From Hyaloraphidium curvatum (taxonomy: Eukaryota; Monoblepharomycota; Hyaloraphidiomycetes; Hyaloraphidiales; Hyaloraphidiaceae), in NCBI GenBank assembly GCA_025558095.1, contig JAIVFI010000040.1:412667-476666 (forward strand): a DNA stretch of 64,000 bases, read 5' to 3'. Position 1 is the first letter of the stretch. Every line of letters starts with the position of its first letter. The notes beneath the pieces are model-generated. The model did not search any database, had not been told where the DNA came from, and was given only the letters and a program-made list of their open reading frames with translations. Of the stretch, positions 52,338 through 62,326 are shown one piece after another. The position numbers and the translations under genes are program-made.

Positions 52338-53392
52338 GCCGCGGGTATCGATGGGAGGCGGGATGGGGACGGGGGGGCGGAGGAGGTGGGGAGGGATGGG
52401 GAGGGTGTACAGATACCGCTGGGCCGGGGGGGGCTGCCATTCATCATTTGGGGACAAGCATTCGGCACGGTGTACAAAATGACACCCTAGAATTGGACGT
52501 TTTGGCCACCCAGATTGGTCGAGGGGCAAAAGCCGCGGTCCCGCCGCCAGGAGCACGTGAAGGTGTCCCCGTGCGGCAGGAGAGGAAGCGAGGGATCCAT
52601 GACCGATCGGGGCATGCATGCGCGGGTTCGCCGGCAGATGGCACGCCGAGGCATGACAGGACGCGTGCTGCCCCCAAGTAAGCGGCGAGGGGCGCGGCCG
52701 GCGGCCGTTTTGGGTCGGCCCGATGCGGCGTTTGCGGTGTCGTGTCCGCGGGGGATGCACGGCGCCGAACCGACGGCGGACGTCCGATTCATTCACGTGG
52801 TCACTTGAAGATGCCGGAGCGGTCGGTTGCTCCCGAGCGGACGGCTGCAGAGGCGGGTCGGGCAGATAACGGGCGGGCCCTGGGCGGGCGGGCGGCCGGG
52901 TGTGGCCAAACAGCGGCCTCCTCGGCGGGACGCGGGCAAGGGGGCGGTCTACCGAATCGAAGACGATGGAGAGAAGCCGCACATCTCCCGTGGGCCGGAT
53001 CCCCATCCTTGTCCGTTTGGCCGTCCGGATCTGCTTTTCGCCGGCGTCAGGGTGGCAAAACGGGCTGGTTGGCCGTTGCGCCCTTGCGTGTTTGCTCCCC
53101 CGTCCGCCCCGGATCAAACGCTCGTGCGCGCTCCGGGGGCTGTCGGCAAACCGGTGCTGCTCTCCGCGTGCCTTGCGAGCGGATAGGGCGCCGCGGATCC
53201 GGGCAGGAGCGCGTGCAGATCCGGAGGGGACCCTGTGCCGCCGCCCGGATCGTCAACAACCGCAAGCACGCCCGGCCGCACTCCCGGCGGACCGCCAGCG
53301 GCTCCCCGGACCCGCGCGGGCACGCCTGAAATTCATTCGGCGCGGGCGATCGTCTGCGGTGCCGGGCGGCGCGGCGGCGGGACCGGCCCGCG
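52338..53392. other. About 1 kb without a recognisable gene
   Basis: Frames on both strands are open but Arg/Gly/Pro-rich with no motif. The right part is the likely promoter of the sulfotransferase-like gene. I see no repeats or RNA gene. Confidence 0.45.
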
Positions 53393-55256
53393 ATGGGATC
53401 CCCGCTGAGCCCGAGCTCGCCGACGTGGGGCGCGCCGCGCGGGTGGCGGCTGCTCCAGCGGTCGGCGGTGTTTGCTTGGTTGGGTCTCGCGTGCGCGCTG
53501 GTGCTGCTCGCGAGGGAGTGGGCGGCCAACGGGGACTGCCCGGGCTGCGCGCGGTGGGGGCGGGCGGCGCTGGAGGAGCGGGGCGCGCGGCCGCCGGCGC
53601 TGCTGCCGCAAACACCCTCCCCCTCCGCGACCCGCTCTCCCTCGCGGAGCCCCTCCCCGCCTGCACCGCCGGGCGCGACCCCCTCCCCGTCTGCACCGCC
53701 GGGCACGACCCCCTCCCCTCCCGGGGTCGTCGACCCCCACTTTGCGCCCCTCGCCGCCGCCCTCTCGCGCCTCGGGCCCCCGCAGCCCTCTTGCTTCGTC
53801 GGCCCGCCCGCCCCGCGGCGCTTCGACACGGTGCTCGTCGTCGCGCAGGGCCGCTCGGGCAGCACCTCCCTCCTGCGGTTGCTCAACACGCTGCCGTGCT
53901 ACAACATCCGCGGCGAAAACCCAGAGATCTTCTCGTTCCTGCTCGGCGCCCCGGCGCCCCGCCCGCGCACCCCGCCGCCCGCGCGGACCGAGCCCCCCGA
54001 GACCCCGCCCGTCGCGCGCTCGTTCCGCGACGCCGCGGCGCAGCTCGCCCCCTTCTCGCCCGCGGACCTCCCCTGGTCCGACGAGCCCAAGGTCAAGCCG
54101 TCGTGGTTCAACCGCGTGGACCTCGGGCGGACCGACGCCGCGCTGCGCCTGCTGGCGGGCGAGGTCTTGCAGCACGTGCCCGGGAGGGTGACGAGCGGGT
54201 TCAAGAGCATCACGCTGTTTTCGGGGAAACCGTTCGACTACGCCGCGTCCCTGGCGTTCCTGGACGACTGGATCCGGCTGTTCCCGCGGACGGCGGTGGT
54301 GTTCATCACCCGCGAGGGGGCCGAGAGGTCGGGGTGGTGGCGGCAGACCCGCAACGCGGCGGGGTTGCTGCGGCAGCAGAAGGCCGGGTTCGCGCGCTTC
54401 GCGGGGGAGGTGCGCAGCGGCAGGTACCGCCATGTGGCCGGGGCGGACGTGCGGGTGGCCCACGTGGACTACGGCGGGTTGGTGCGGTGCGATGGGGGGA
54501 ACGGGACGGCATTGGGGGGCATGTACGCCGCGCTGGGGGAGGCGTTCGACGCGAAAAAGTGCGCGGGGGTGATGGGGAGGAACGTGGAGGACTTTGGCGT
54601 GGCCATGAGCGACAACGACTACCAGCCGGTCCAGGTACGGATCGTGCGGCCGCCACCTTGGTTGGCAGCTTACCCCCCGCCGCGATCCGCAGTCCGCCAG
54701 CGGATGGAACTACGGCTTCCGGCACTTCCCCGTCGCCGGCGCCCAGCCCGTCCCCCGCCCCACCTTCGGCCGCTTCCTCCCCGCTTCCTCCCTCCGCCCC
54801 GCCGTCTCCCCCTCGGACCCCGCGGAGTTCCACGCCTCCCCGTGGTCCACCCCCCCGCTCTCGATCGGCCGCGCGCTGCACCATCCCGCCCTGAGCCCGG
54901 GGAGGAGGACGGCCGCGGTGCCGTGCCGGAAGTGGCGGGCCGGGGCGGAGATGGATGCCGAGGCCGAGGTGAGGGTGCCGCCGCTGCTGCCGGCGTGCGG
55001 GACGCACGCGCACGCGGGGTACGATTTCCACCTGCTCGTCGACGGGCGCCACCTGCTCACCAAGAGGTTCGCCCTGGGGACGGAGGGAGGGACGTTCAGG
55101 GCCGCGGTGAGGGTCAGGAGCGGGACAGAGGTCGAGCTGTGCCCGGCGCCGGTGATTCCCGGGAAGCGGAGGGGGGATGCGGACCACGGGATATGCCAGC
55201 CGGCGGTGGCGGTGCTTGCGGTGCTGAGGCGGGCGGCGGCTGCTGCTGCAGCGTGA
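53393..55256 (+). CDS. Sulfotransferase-like type II membrane protein
   Basis: Exons 53393-54634 and 54693-55256 join in phase 0 (58-bp GTACGG...CGCAG intron), giving 601 residues. A short cytosolic N-terminus and one signal-anchor helix (FAWLGLACALVLLA) precede a Pro/Ser-rich stem containing repeated APPGxTPSPS units, the layout of Golgi glycan-modifying enzymes. The catalytic domain starts with the PAPS 5'-phosphosulfate loop VLVVAQGRSGSTSLLRLLNTL and continues with YNIRGENPEIFSF, GFKSITLF (3'-phosphate-binding-type region) and AVVFITREGAERSGWWRQ. The second exon (SGWNYGFRHFPVAG..., ending with a Cys-containing beta-like region) is not part of the standard fold and may be an extra domain. 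Acceptor (glycan or protein) is unknown. Confidence 0.8.
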
Positions 55257-55374
55257 GGCGTCGTCGGGGGGTTGGATTTGGGGACGGGCTTTTCGCGATC
55301 GGGAGGGGGGAGAGAGGGGAAGATTCTAGACGCAATACCCGCAGATCCTGTAATGTATCCACGGGCCGATGTAG

Positions 55375-55629
55375 GCAAGTATATCGATCGCGCTGCCCCC
55401 CATTGCTTGGGCGGGCCCGCTGCGGGGGCAGCTCCTGGACAGGGAGCGGGCCCTTTCGGCCGCCGCGGCCGATGCGGAGAGGATGCGGGCGAGGTTCCTC
55501 GGGGTCGTCGTGGACGCGGGGGTCGTGCGGACGCTGCTGGTGACGGCGCTGACGGTGGGCGTGGCGCTGTTTGGCATCCTGCGGGGCTGGGTGACGGTGA
55601 CGCTCGAGAGCGTGTGCAACACGGCTTGA
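55375..55629 (+). pseudogene. Relic of the C-terminus of the membrane protein at 20406-21999
   Basis: The frame ending TGA 55627-55629 reads PLRGQLLDRERALS..., then ARFLGVVVDAGVVRTLLV, LTVGVALFGILRGWVTVTLESVC. It aligns over about 85 residues with ALRRQLAAHDAVLE..., FGFPITGGVIRGLLI, LGVGLWTVLRGLGIFLTVETMC at the end of the larger gene. Upstream of 55375 a stop closes the frame and no other exon is recognised. Confidence 0.7.
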
Positions 55630-55720
55630 TCTGGGGCGTCATCACGACCGTGACTAAGAGTGTCATGTATTGTTGGATAATCTGAACGACTTGGTGGCAT
55701 TCTCGCTCGACCTCTGCTCC

Positions 55721-57544
55721 CTAGCTCTTGGCGGGAGGGACGCCTCCGTTCCCCGCCCCGTCTTGCGGCTCATCCGGCACCCCATACCCCAGCATCTCCA
55801 GCACCGCCGCGCGGTCCAGGTACAGGTCGTTGGTCAGCCTGTCAACGGTCTCAAGGTGCGCCGTCCTCCTCGCCAGATCGCGGCTGGCGCCGGCCTCGAG
55901 CGCGGCGATTCGTTCCGCGAGGGCGAGCAGGGCCGCGGCCATGTCGGGATCGGTCCCGCCGGGGAGGTGAGGGAGGGTGGAGGGAGGGAGGGAAGCGACA
56001 GGGGAGGGCGGCACGGTGGTCGTTGAGGCCCACGAGTCGGATCTGGCCCTGGTGACGGAGGCGTCCCCGCCGTCGGGTTTGCCGCCTTTGGGCCCGCGCC
56101 GCGTCATCGAACCCCTCCCCAGCTCCGGGTCCCATCCCTCCCCGTAGAGCTCCCGTAGCCTCGCCGAGTACGCCCCGCGGAGCAGGAACGCCTGCACGAC
56201 GCCGAACGGCCGCAGCCGCACCGACCCGAACAGGAAGCGGTACGCGACCAGGGACCAGGTCAGCAGCGCACCTGCGGCCGTGAGCACGTTGACGACCGTA
56301 AAGGCGTTGACCGAGGTGTCCTCCTGCACCGTGAAAAGCGCGCCGCCGCCGCCCGCGGGGGGGTTGGCGGTGGCCACGCGGAGGGAGAAGTAGCGGTAGT
56401 ACCCGTCGTCGCCCGTGGTCTCGTTGAAGCGAGCCATCCGCTCACGGGACACCTGCACCGAGTAGACCTGCCCGCCGGGGGCGCGCTGGCGGTAACGGCC
56501 GCCGCCGTCCTCGGAGCCGGCGCCCACTGTGCGGTCGATCCGCAGCGTCCAACGGGCGTCGGTCTGGGTGTTCATGTCCACGGTGAAAAAGTCCATCCGG
56601 CCCAGGGAGGGCGTTTTGCCGGAGAGGAGGTCAGCGGTGGTCCGCGGGTGCACGAGGGCGGCCCAGAGGGGCGAGTCGCGCTGCGAGACGAAGGTGGCCT
56701 CGTCGAGCGAGGGCACGGGCACGAGCATGCCCAGGGAGTAGCTGCCAGCACCGGATTCGTCCGAAGTGTTGACCTGCACGGGGGAAGTGCCCGAGATGGG
56801 GTAGAGCCAGCAGGATATGGTAGGCCCCTGGTTGGTGACGTCGACGCCCAGCCGGCCCGGCACCCGCCCGCCGCCGATGGCGAACGTGGCCAGCTCCAGG
56901 GGCACGTACGGAAACCCGGGCGACTTGGTGTTGTACATCCGGACCGCGCCTCCCGGCCCTGGAGCGAGGAAGGTCCTGTTGACGCCGAACGAAGGGAGCT
57001 CCTGCAGCCAGGTGTCCCACACCGCCTGCTCGACGGCGGCCGGCTTGTCGCAGCCCGTGCGTGCGGCCTCGTACTCGCCGTCCTGCCTGCGCTGCAGCAG
57101 CCCGCCCGCCGCGGGCCGGAAGCCGCCCTCGAGCATGGCCCCGGCCGAGCAGAACCCGCGCGTCAGGCGGTCCCCGCACAGAACCAGGTCCGGGTGCTGC
57201 AGCGGCACGACGAGCGTGGCCGACCGCGTGACGGGCGTCTGCGTGACGTACTGCTGGATCGTGAGGCCGAGATAGACCGCAGCACCGCCCGCTATAAGGA
57301 GGAGGCCGACCACGCGGGCGACGGCGAGCGACGGCGGCCCGATGCCGTACAGCGCGTCGGACGCGGCGCGGAACGGGTTCCAGCATTTTGGCTTCTGTGG
57401 CGGGGGCTGACCGGCGCCCATTGTGCTTTGCCTGGTGGGGGACTTCGCGGAACGTTCGATCGGAGACTGCGCCCGCCGGCGTCGGGCGGGATGCGCAACA
57501 CCGCCGATCTTCCTTTCCGACGTCGTTGGGTACATCAGAGCCAT
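55721..57544 (-). CDS. Two-TM membrane protein with a large extracellular loop
   Basis: An intronless frame of 607 residues from ATG 57544; ATG 57421 (MGAGQPPPQ) is an alternative start. One TM helix lies near residue 80 (VARVVGLLLIAGGAAVYLGL). Then come about 320 residues with a few cysteines and N-glycosylation sequons (NRTF, NTSDES, NETTGDD) and a second TM helix (FTVVNVLTAAGALLTWSLVAYRF). A cytosolic tail has Ser/Pro-rich and basic parts and a short coiled coil (ALLALAERIAALEAG). The two-TM, big-loop topology is that of ENaC/ASIC or P2X channels, but I cannot identify either family's signature. Likely in the plasma or endomembrane. Confidence 0.75.
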   Translation of the reverse strand: MALMYPTTSERKIGGVAHPARRRRAQSPIERSAKSPTRQSTMGAGQPPPQKPKCWNPFRAASDALYGIGPPSLAVARVVGLLLIAGGAAVYLGLTIQQYVTQTPVTRSATLVVPLQHPDLVLCGDRLTRGFCSAGAMLEGGFRPAAGGLLQRRQDGEYEAARTGCDKPAAVEQAVWDTWLQELPSFGVNRTFLAPGPGGAVRMYNTKSPGFPYVPLELATFAIGGGRVPGRLGVDVTNQGPTISCWLYPISGTSPVQVNTSDESGAGSYSLGMLVPVPSLDEATFVSQRDSPLWAALVHPRTTADLLSGKTPSLGRMDFFTVDMNTQTDARWTLRIDRTVGAGSEDGGGRYRQRAPGGQVYSVQVSRERMARFNETTGDDGYYRYFSLRVATANPPAGGGGALFTVQEDTSVNAFTVVNVLTAAGALLTWSLVAYRFLFGSVRLRPFGVVQAFLLRGAYSARLRELYGEGWDPELGRGSMTRRGPKGGKPDGGDASVTRARSDSWASTTTVPPSPVASLPPSTLPHLPGGTDPDMAAALLALAERIAALEAGASRDLARRTAHLETVDRLTNDLYLDRAAVLEMLGYGVPDEPQDGAGNGGVPPAKS

Positions 57545-57599
57545 ACAAACGTCCGCTCTACCAAATAGGACGAGGCCCGTGTCCCCGCCAAAGCCCGCC

Positions 57600-58910
57600 T
57601 CACGGCTTTGCCGGGGGATGCGCGACCCTGAGCGAGCCCGTCTCGAAGTTGAAGTCGACCTGGGCGCCCGACATCATCAAGGGGTGCACCAGGGTCGACC
57701 CCGTCGTGTCCTCCTCGCCGGCGTCCGAGCCCTCGCCGGCGCTCTCGGGCGGTGCCCCACGAGCCGCAGCGACGCCCGCGTCCATCCCCGCGAGCCGTGG
57801 CGGCGGCTCGAAATCGCCCGCGGTCGCGACCAGCCACGGGTGCCGCAGCGCCTCGGCCGCGGTCGGCCTCCTCGACGGGTCCGGCTCCAGAAGCCTGGAG
57901 AGCAGGTCCGCGGCGCCGGGGGGGAAGCTCAGGGGGGGCACCACGTAGTCCGCGGCGGCGATGCGGCGGTAGAGGTCGGCGTAGTTGGCCGAGTCCTCGA
58001 AGGGCGTGCGCCGGCAGAAGAGCTGGAAGAGGAGGATGCCGGCGGCCCACACGTCGACCTTGGGCCCGTACGGTTTGCCGCGGACGACCTCGGGCGAGAG
58101 GCAGAGGGGGGTGCCGGTGGCGGTCTGGAGCGCCGCGTCCCGGGAAAACACCGAGCTCTTGTCGTCCGGCAGCCCCGCCGCGGGGCCGAAGGGCTGCGAG
58201 CTCGCCGAGTCCGGGGGCAGCACGGCGCAGCTGTGCAGGTCGCCCAGGGCGATGGAGAGCGGGTCCTTCATGTCCCGCAGGAAGATGTTCTGCCCCTTGA
58301 CGTCGCGGTGGACGATGCCCTGGGCGTGCAGCGTGGCCAGGGTGCGGAGCAGCAGCGTGACGACGCGGGCCGAGGTGCGCTCGTCCAGGGGGGCGTGGGT
58401 CTCGATGTAGCGGTGCATGTCGCCCTCGCAGAGCTCGGTGAAGATGTGGAAGTGGTTCCTGTCGTCCAGGAGCTCGAAAAAGTAGACCATCTGGGGACAG
58501 GCGTCGGCGGCGGGGCGGATCGCGAGGCCCTGCACCCGCACGCGGGAGACGGCGACGGCGGCGGCGGGGCCCGGCGGCTTCGGGACCACCTTGTGGGCCC
58601 TCCGCTCGCCGGTCGGAAGGAACTCGGCGACCTTGACGAGCGCGTTGCTGCCCTTCCCCAGGTGCCCCACGTCGTTGTAGAGCTTCAGCCGCACGCGGCA
58701 CAGGGAGAACCGGTCGGCGTCGCACAGGCCCCAGTAGCCCTGGCCCATCACGCTCTGCCGCGCCACGAGCTCCTTGAGCCGGGCGCGGTCCGAGATGGAG
58801 AGCCGGAGCGGCGGGCCCAAAGGGTCCGTTGGGGCATCGCGCGCCGCGAGCGCTTCGAGCGCCTCGGGCGGCAGGTCCGCGGGCTCTTGTTCGGCGCCCG
58901 CGTCGGACAT
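57600..58910 (-). CDS. Serine/threonine protein kinase, CAMK-like, with an altered DFG motif
   Basis: An intronless frame of 436 residues from ATG 58910. Kinase motifs: glycine loop LGKGSNALVKV, candidate catalytic Lys in AHKVVPK, hinge HIFTELCEGDMHRYI, catalytic loop HRDVKGQNIFL (HRD intact), metal loop GDLHS instead of DFG (the Asp is kept), GTPLCLSPEVV for APE, VDVWAAGILLFQLFCRRTPF and a final DPSRRPTAAEALRHPWL. The DLH variation and lack of an obvious VAIK context leave activity uncertain. The N-terminal 70 residues are Asp/Glu/Ala-rich with no domain. The C-terminal 70 residues are acidic and disordered. Probably a cytosolic signalling kinase. Confidence 0.88.
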   Translation of the reverse strand: MSDAGAEQEPADLPPEALEALAARDAPTDPLGPPLRLSISDRARLKELVARQSVMGQGYWGLCDADRFSLCRVRLKLYNDVGHLGKGSNALVKVAEFLPTGERRAHKVVPKPPGPAAAVAVSRVRVQGLAIRPAADACPQMVYFFELLDDRNHFHIFTELCEGDMHRYIETHAPLDERTSARVVTLLLRTLATLHAQGIVHRDVKGQNIFLRDMKDPLSIALGDLHSCAVLPPDSASSQPFGPAAGLPDDKSSVFSRDAALQTATGTPLCLSPEVVRGKPYGPKVDVWAAGILLFQLFCRRTPFEDSANYADLYRRIAAADYVVPPLSFPPGAADLLSRLLEPDPSRRPTAAEALRHPWLVATAGDFEPPPRLAGMDAGVAAARGAPPESAGEGSDAGEEDTTGSTLVHPLMMSGAQVDFNFETGSLRVAHPPAKP

Positions 58911-59159
58911 GGCGGCGGCGATGCGGCGACGCCCGCGGCAGTGGCGGCGTGGAGAGAGGGACGTGAGGTGGGCGTGCGGCAGGTCCTCCGCCGCTCCGAC
59001 GCGCTCTGGTCGACTGCCGCCCGAAGCCCCACGGGCAAAAATCCTGCCGAAATCCGGCCCAAACCCATCGCATCTGAAAGAAGGCCGACGATGCCGCAAC
59101 CGCGGCCGACGGGGATGGGGCCCGGAAACCTCTCGCCGTCGTACCAAGGCTGCGAAACC

Positions 59160-59700
59160 ACGGGTTCTTGCAGGATGGTTCGCGGATGCGGCTGGAACCC
59201 ATACGAGGGGAACCATGGTGGCTTCCAGACCAGGTATCGAAGTCCACGTACTTGTGCGGGATGCGGATGGGGTCTCTCGACGCCACGATAGCTGTTGGGT
59301 ATCGACTTCGATCCTGCAGCGAATCCGAGCCGTCCCAAAAGATTGATGACTCGGAGTCCGTGAGCAGCCGACTTCGATGGTACAAGCGGTCGGCCTTGGC
59401 GACGAGGGCCTTCCGCGTTTTCACTTCCCAACGACGAGACCCTGTCCTATCCCTTCGCGGCGAAGGTTCATGGATGACGCTCGAACCCATCGGAAAAGGA
59501 CCGTGCATCTTCCGAAAATCGATTCCGAAGTCCGCACTCGCGTCGGGGATGCGGATGCTGGTCCCTCGACGCCGAGGGAGTTGCTGGATCTACGGACGCG
59601 CGCCTCAATCCCTCGGTCCAACCCGAGCCTTCGATCGAGAGTGAAGGGTCGGAGCATGTCCGTGAGCAGCCTTCTTCGATAGGAACAACCGGTTGGCCTG
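59160..59700. repeat. Two diverged direct repeats, about 300-bp period
   Basis: Within 58911-59730 no gene is seen, but two blocks align: about 59170-59395 and about 59465-59695. Shared words include GGATG(G/A)...CT(G/C)GAACCCAT, GGGATGCGGATG, TCGACGCC, CCGAGCC and GTCCGTGAGCAGCC(G/T), each about 295-300 bp apart, with many substitutions. They look like an old tandem duplication just inside the subtelomere, upstream of the regulator-like gene at 59731. Confidence 0.7.
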
Positions 59701-59730
59701 GTGAGAGGGGATGCGTGGGTCCCTGGGCGC

Positions 59731-62247
59731 ATGCGGCGCCCCACGATCCCCAAAAAGCGGTGGGACACGAACAGCGCTCCGTCCCCCGCGATGGCGGGCC
59801 GCGGCAGCCCGGCGTCGACCGACGACGGCGACGACGATGCGCACCTCACGGCGTTCGGGGCGGCCGCCCTGATCCGGGCCATCTATGCCGGGCTGCCCGA
59901 CGGCGCGGTGGCGGTCAGCGAGGCCGCCATGATGGAGCTCAACGGGCCGAACCCGCCGGCCTGCGACCCGCGGATCCACGCGTTCTATACCGACGAAACA
60001 TATTTAACGACCCTGCGGTTCTGCGGGGCGAATGCGGTGCTGGCCCAGGGCGGGGATCCGCACGACCGCCGCTACTCGAGGGCCCTCGCGCTGGCCGCCG
60101 TCGCCGATCGGCTGGAACGGCGTGCAACTCGCCTCATCGCGGCCGGCATCGCTCGATTCAGGGGAGAGGCGGCGGCAGCGAAGGGAGACAGGGCCCGCCT
60201 GAGGACGCCGGCGAATCTCGCCCTGCAGTGGGCCCTGCTCACGGCGGCTTCGTGGGCAAACGCCGTTATGGCGCGTTTTGACGCTGCTCGGGCCCTGGCC
60301 GCCCAGCTGGCCGATATCTGGCGCGCCACCGGCGTCCCGAGACACGTCCTCCGCGACGACCCCGAGTGGGCCGGCTGGACCCTCGACGACCTGCTCTGGG
60401 TCGGCCTGCACGTCGACGCCTTCTGGAGCGGCATTCCCGACGAGATGATGCTGGCCATGACCACGGGGACGCCCCTGGCGTACGATCCGCCGCGCGATTT
60501 CGGAGAGGTGCCGGTAAACTGCCCCGCCAAGCTACTCTGGGAGGTCCCGCCGCCATCCAAGCGGCCCATTGGGGGCCCGATCCCGGCCCACCTGCCCACA
60601 GCCCACACGGCCTTCACCGTGCGCGACGTCTTGGGCTTCCTGGACCCCACCCTCCGCCCTGCCGTCGACCCGGCGCTCAGAACGCGCGTGCTGGACTTGT
60701 GCGTCGGCGACTTTGTCGCCTCGGGCGTGTTTCACCTCATGACAATCAGCTGTTACGCGAGCTGCAAGGTCGCCGAGTTCCTCCAGTGGCTCAAGGAGGA
60801 CGCCGGGCTCACGATCCTCGATCTCCTGCTAGCCGAGGAGATGACCTCGCGCTCCGGTGCCCTCTCGCCCCACGGCAGCGACGCCGGCGAGGCGCCACGG
60901 GCCGTCCCGGAGCACGTGCAGGGCATGGACCGCCGCTTCGTCGAGCGTATCTTCCGCCGCCCGCTCGTGAACGAGGCCCTCCGGCGCCACCGCCACTTCC
61001 GCGACGCCCTCGCCGCCGTCTTCCGCTCCCTCCCTCCCGCCGTCGCCGCCGCCGAGCGCGACAGCGACTACCGCGCCTTCGCGGCCGCCGTGCCTTACCT
61101 CGACACGGGCAAGCAGCAGCTTGTCTTGTCGTGCTTGGCCACGCTGCGGCAGACGGGCTTGCAGCTCGTCAGCCCTGCACCGTTCGAGGACCTGGACGGA
61201 TGGGGAAGGTCCCTGCAGGACGCGGGGTCCGCATCCCGGCGGGGGACGTCCCAAGACGAGGACGACGGCGAGTCCGCCAGCGACCTCGGCTCCGTGCTCG
61301 ACTCGGAGGTCCTCGCCGGGGAGGTCGACGCCCTGCGCAGCATCTGGTTCCGCTCCTCCTCCTTCTCCGTCGCCCACGCCAACGCCATCGTCATCGCCCG
61401 CTCCGCCCGCATGATGGCCGAGCGCTTCACCCCGGAGGAGCTGGGCGCCAACATCTTCATCACCTTTGTCCTGCGCGCCGCCGTCGCCGCAACCTGGCTC
61501 TTCCTCCTCATCCTGCGGCGCTTCCCCGCCCTCGCCGCCGACGCCCCGCACGAGGACCGCGCCCGCGCCGCCGCGCTGCACGCCTCGATCCTCACGGACG
61601 TCCGCGCGTGCCTGGAGCTCCTCCGCGTCTCGGGCAAGCCGGCGTTCCAGGACGTCCGCATCCTCCTGGAGCGCATCGTGGCCGAGGGCGACCCGCGGCC
61701 GCCCACGCCCGCGGAGCTGGGGATGCTCCGCGCCGCGCGGCGGGCGGCGCGCAGGTGCCCGCACGTGGATGCGCTCGGGAGCCTCGAGGGGGGCGAGTGC
61801 TACGTTTGCGCGGCGGCGAGGGCGGCCGAGGCGGAGGGCGAGGTGCTGGAGGATCCGCTGGCGCGGATCGGGAGGGAGGCGCGGGCGCGCGGTTCGGGGA
61901 AAAGGGTGCGGTTCGGCGGGGAGGTGCGGGTGTTTGGCACTTGGTCGAGGAGCGAATACCCCCGGCGCGAGCGCGACGGGCAGGAGCACGGGGAGGCGGA
62001 GGAGCTCGGATCGTCTGAGCTGGGGGCGGGGTCGTCCGACGAGCTCGAGGGCGATGGTGCACTGGGCATGATGCTGCAGGCGCGCGAGGGAACCATGGCC
62101 GAGGCCATGTGGACCTGGCAGACGGCACCCCTGAAGGGGCCGGGCCCGGAGGAAAGCGGGTCGGTCATCACGGACTCCGATGGGAGCTCGGACCTCGCGG
62201 TGGACTGGGTGGCAGGGTCGGCGGACGTCAGACCATCGATATCCTAG
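59731..62247 (+). CDS. Regulator-like protein with C-terminal RVxF motif, copy B
   Basis: A long intronless frame, 838 residues from ATG 59731 (MRRPTIPKKRW; ATG 59791 is an alternative). Paralogue of 17217-19505: shared blocks include KVAEFLQWLKEDAGLTILDLL, FTPEELGANIF, DRARAAALHASIL, a Cys cluster CPHVDALGSLEGGECYVC and KRVRFGGEVRV followed by TWSRSEYPRR. The fold is mostly helical with the general look of the fungal transcription-factor middle region. No zinc-cluster DNA-binding motif is seen. A basic N-terminus (RRPTIPKKR) could be a nuclear signal. RVRF plus the downstream (Y/W)S-x-EYP block suggests a protein-phosphatase-1 docking site. The long open frames on the opposite strand are GC shadows. 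Confidence 0.75.
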   Translation: MRRPTIPKKRWDTNSAPSPAMAGRGSPASTDDGDDDAHLTAFGAAALIRAIYAGLPDGAVAVSEAAMMELNGPNPPACDPRIHAFYTDETYLTTLRFCGANAVLAQGGDPHDRRYSRALALAAVADRLERRATRLIAAGIARFRGEAAAAKGDRARLRTPANLALQWALLTAASWANAVMARFDAARALAAQLADIWRATGVPRHVLRDDPEWAGWTLDDLLWVGLHVDAFWSGIPDEMMLAMTTGTPLAYDPPRDFGEVPVNCPAKLLWEVPPPSKRPIGGPIPAHLPTAHTAFTVRDVLGFLDPTLRPAVDPALRTRVLDLCVGDFVASGVFHLMTISCYASCKVAEFLQWLKEDAGLTILDLLLAEEMTSRSGALSPHGSDAGEAPRAVPEHVQGMDRRFVERIFRRPLVNEALRRHRHFRDALAAVFRSLPPAVAAAERDSDYRAFAAAVPYLDTGKQQLVLSCLATLRQTGLQLVSPAPFEDLDGWGRSLQDAGSASRRGTSQDEDDGESASDLGSVLDSEVLAGEVDALRSIWFRSSSFSVAHANAIVIARSARMMAERFTPEELGANIFITFVLRAAVAATWLFLLILRRFPALAADAPHEDRARAAALHASILTDVRACLELLRVSGKPAFQDVRILLERIVAEGDPRPPTPAELGMLRAARRAARRCPHVDALGSLEGGECYVCAAARAAEAEGEVLEDPLARIGREARARGSGKRVRFGGEVRVFGTWSRSEYPRRERDGQEHGEAEELGSSELGAGSSDELEGDGALGMMLQAREGTMAEAMWTWQTAPLKGPGPEESGSVITDSDGSSDLAVDWVAGSADVRPSIS

Positions 62248-62326
62248 GCAAACGATACACCAACTCGCAGAAAATGGCCCAGCCAAGCCTTCCTCGATAC
62301 CATCGATCGCCTTCCGGCGAGTCCCC

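Noticed and set aside
60829-62286. 485-codon minus-strand frame
   Set aside because: Antisense shadow of the regulator-like gene at 59731-62247, Arg/Gly/Glu-rich and motif-free.
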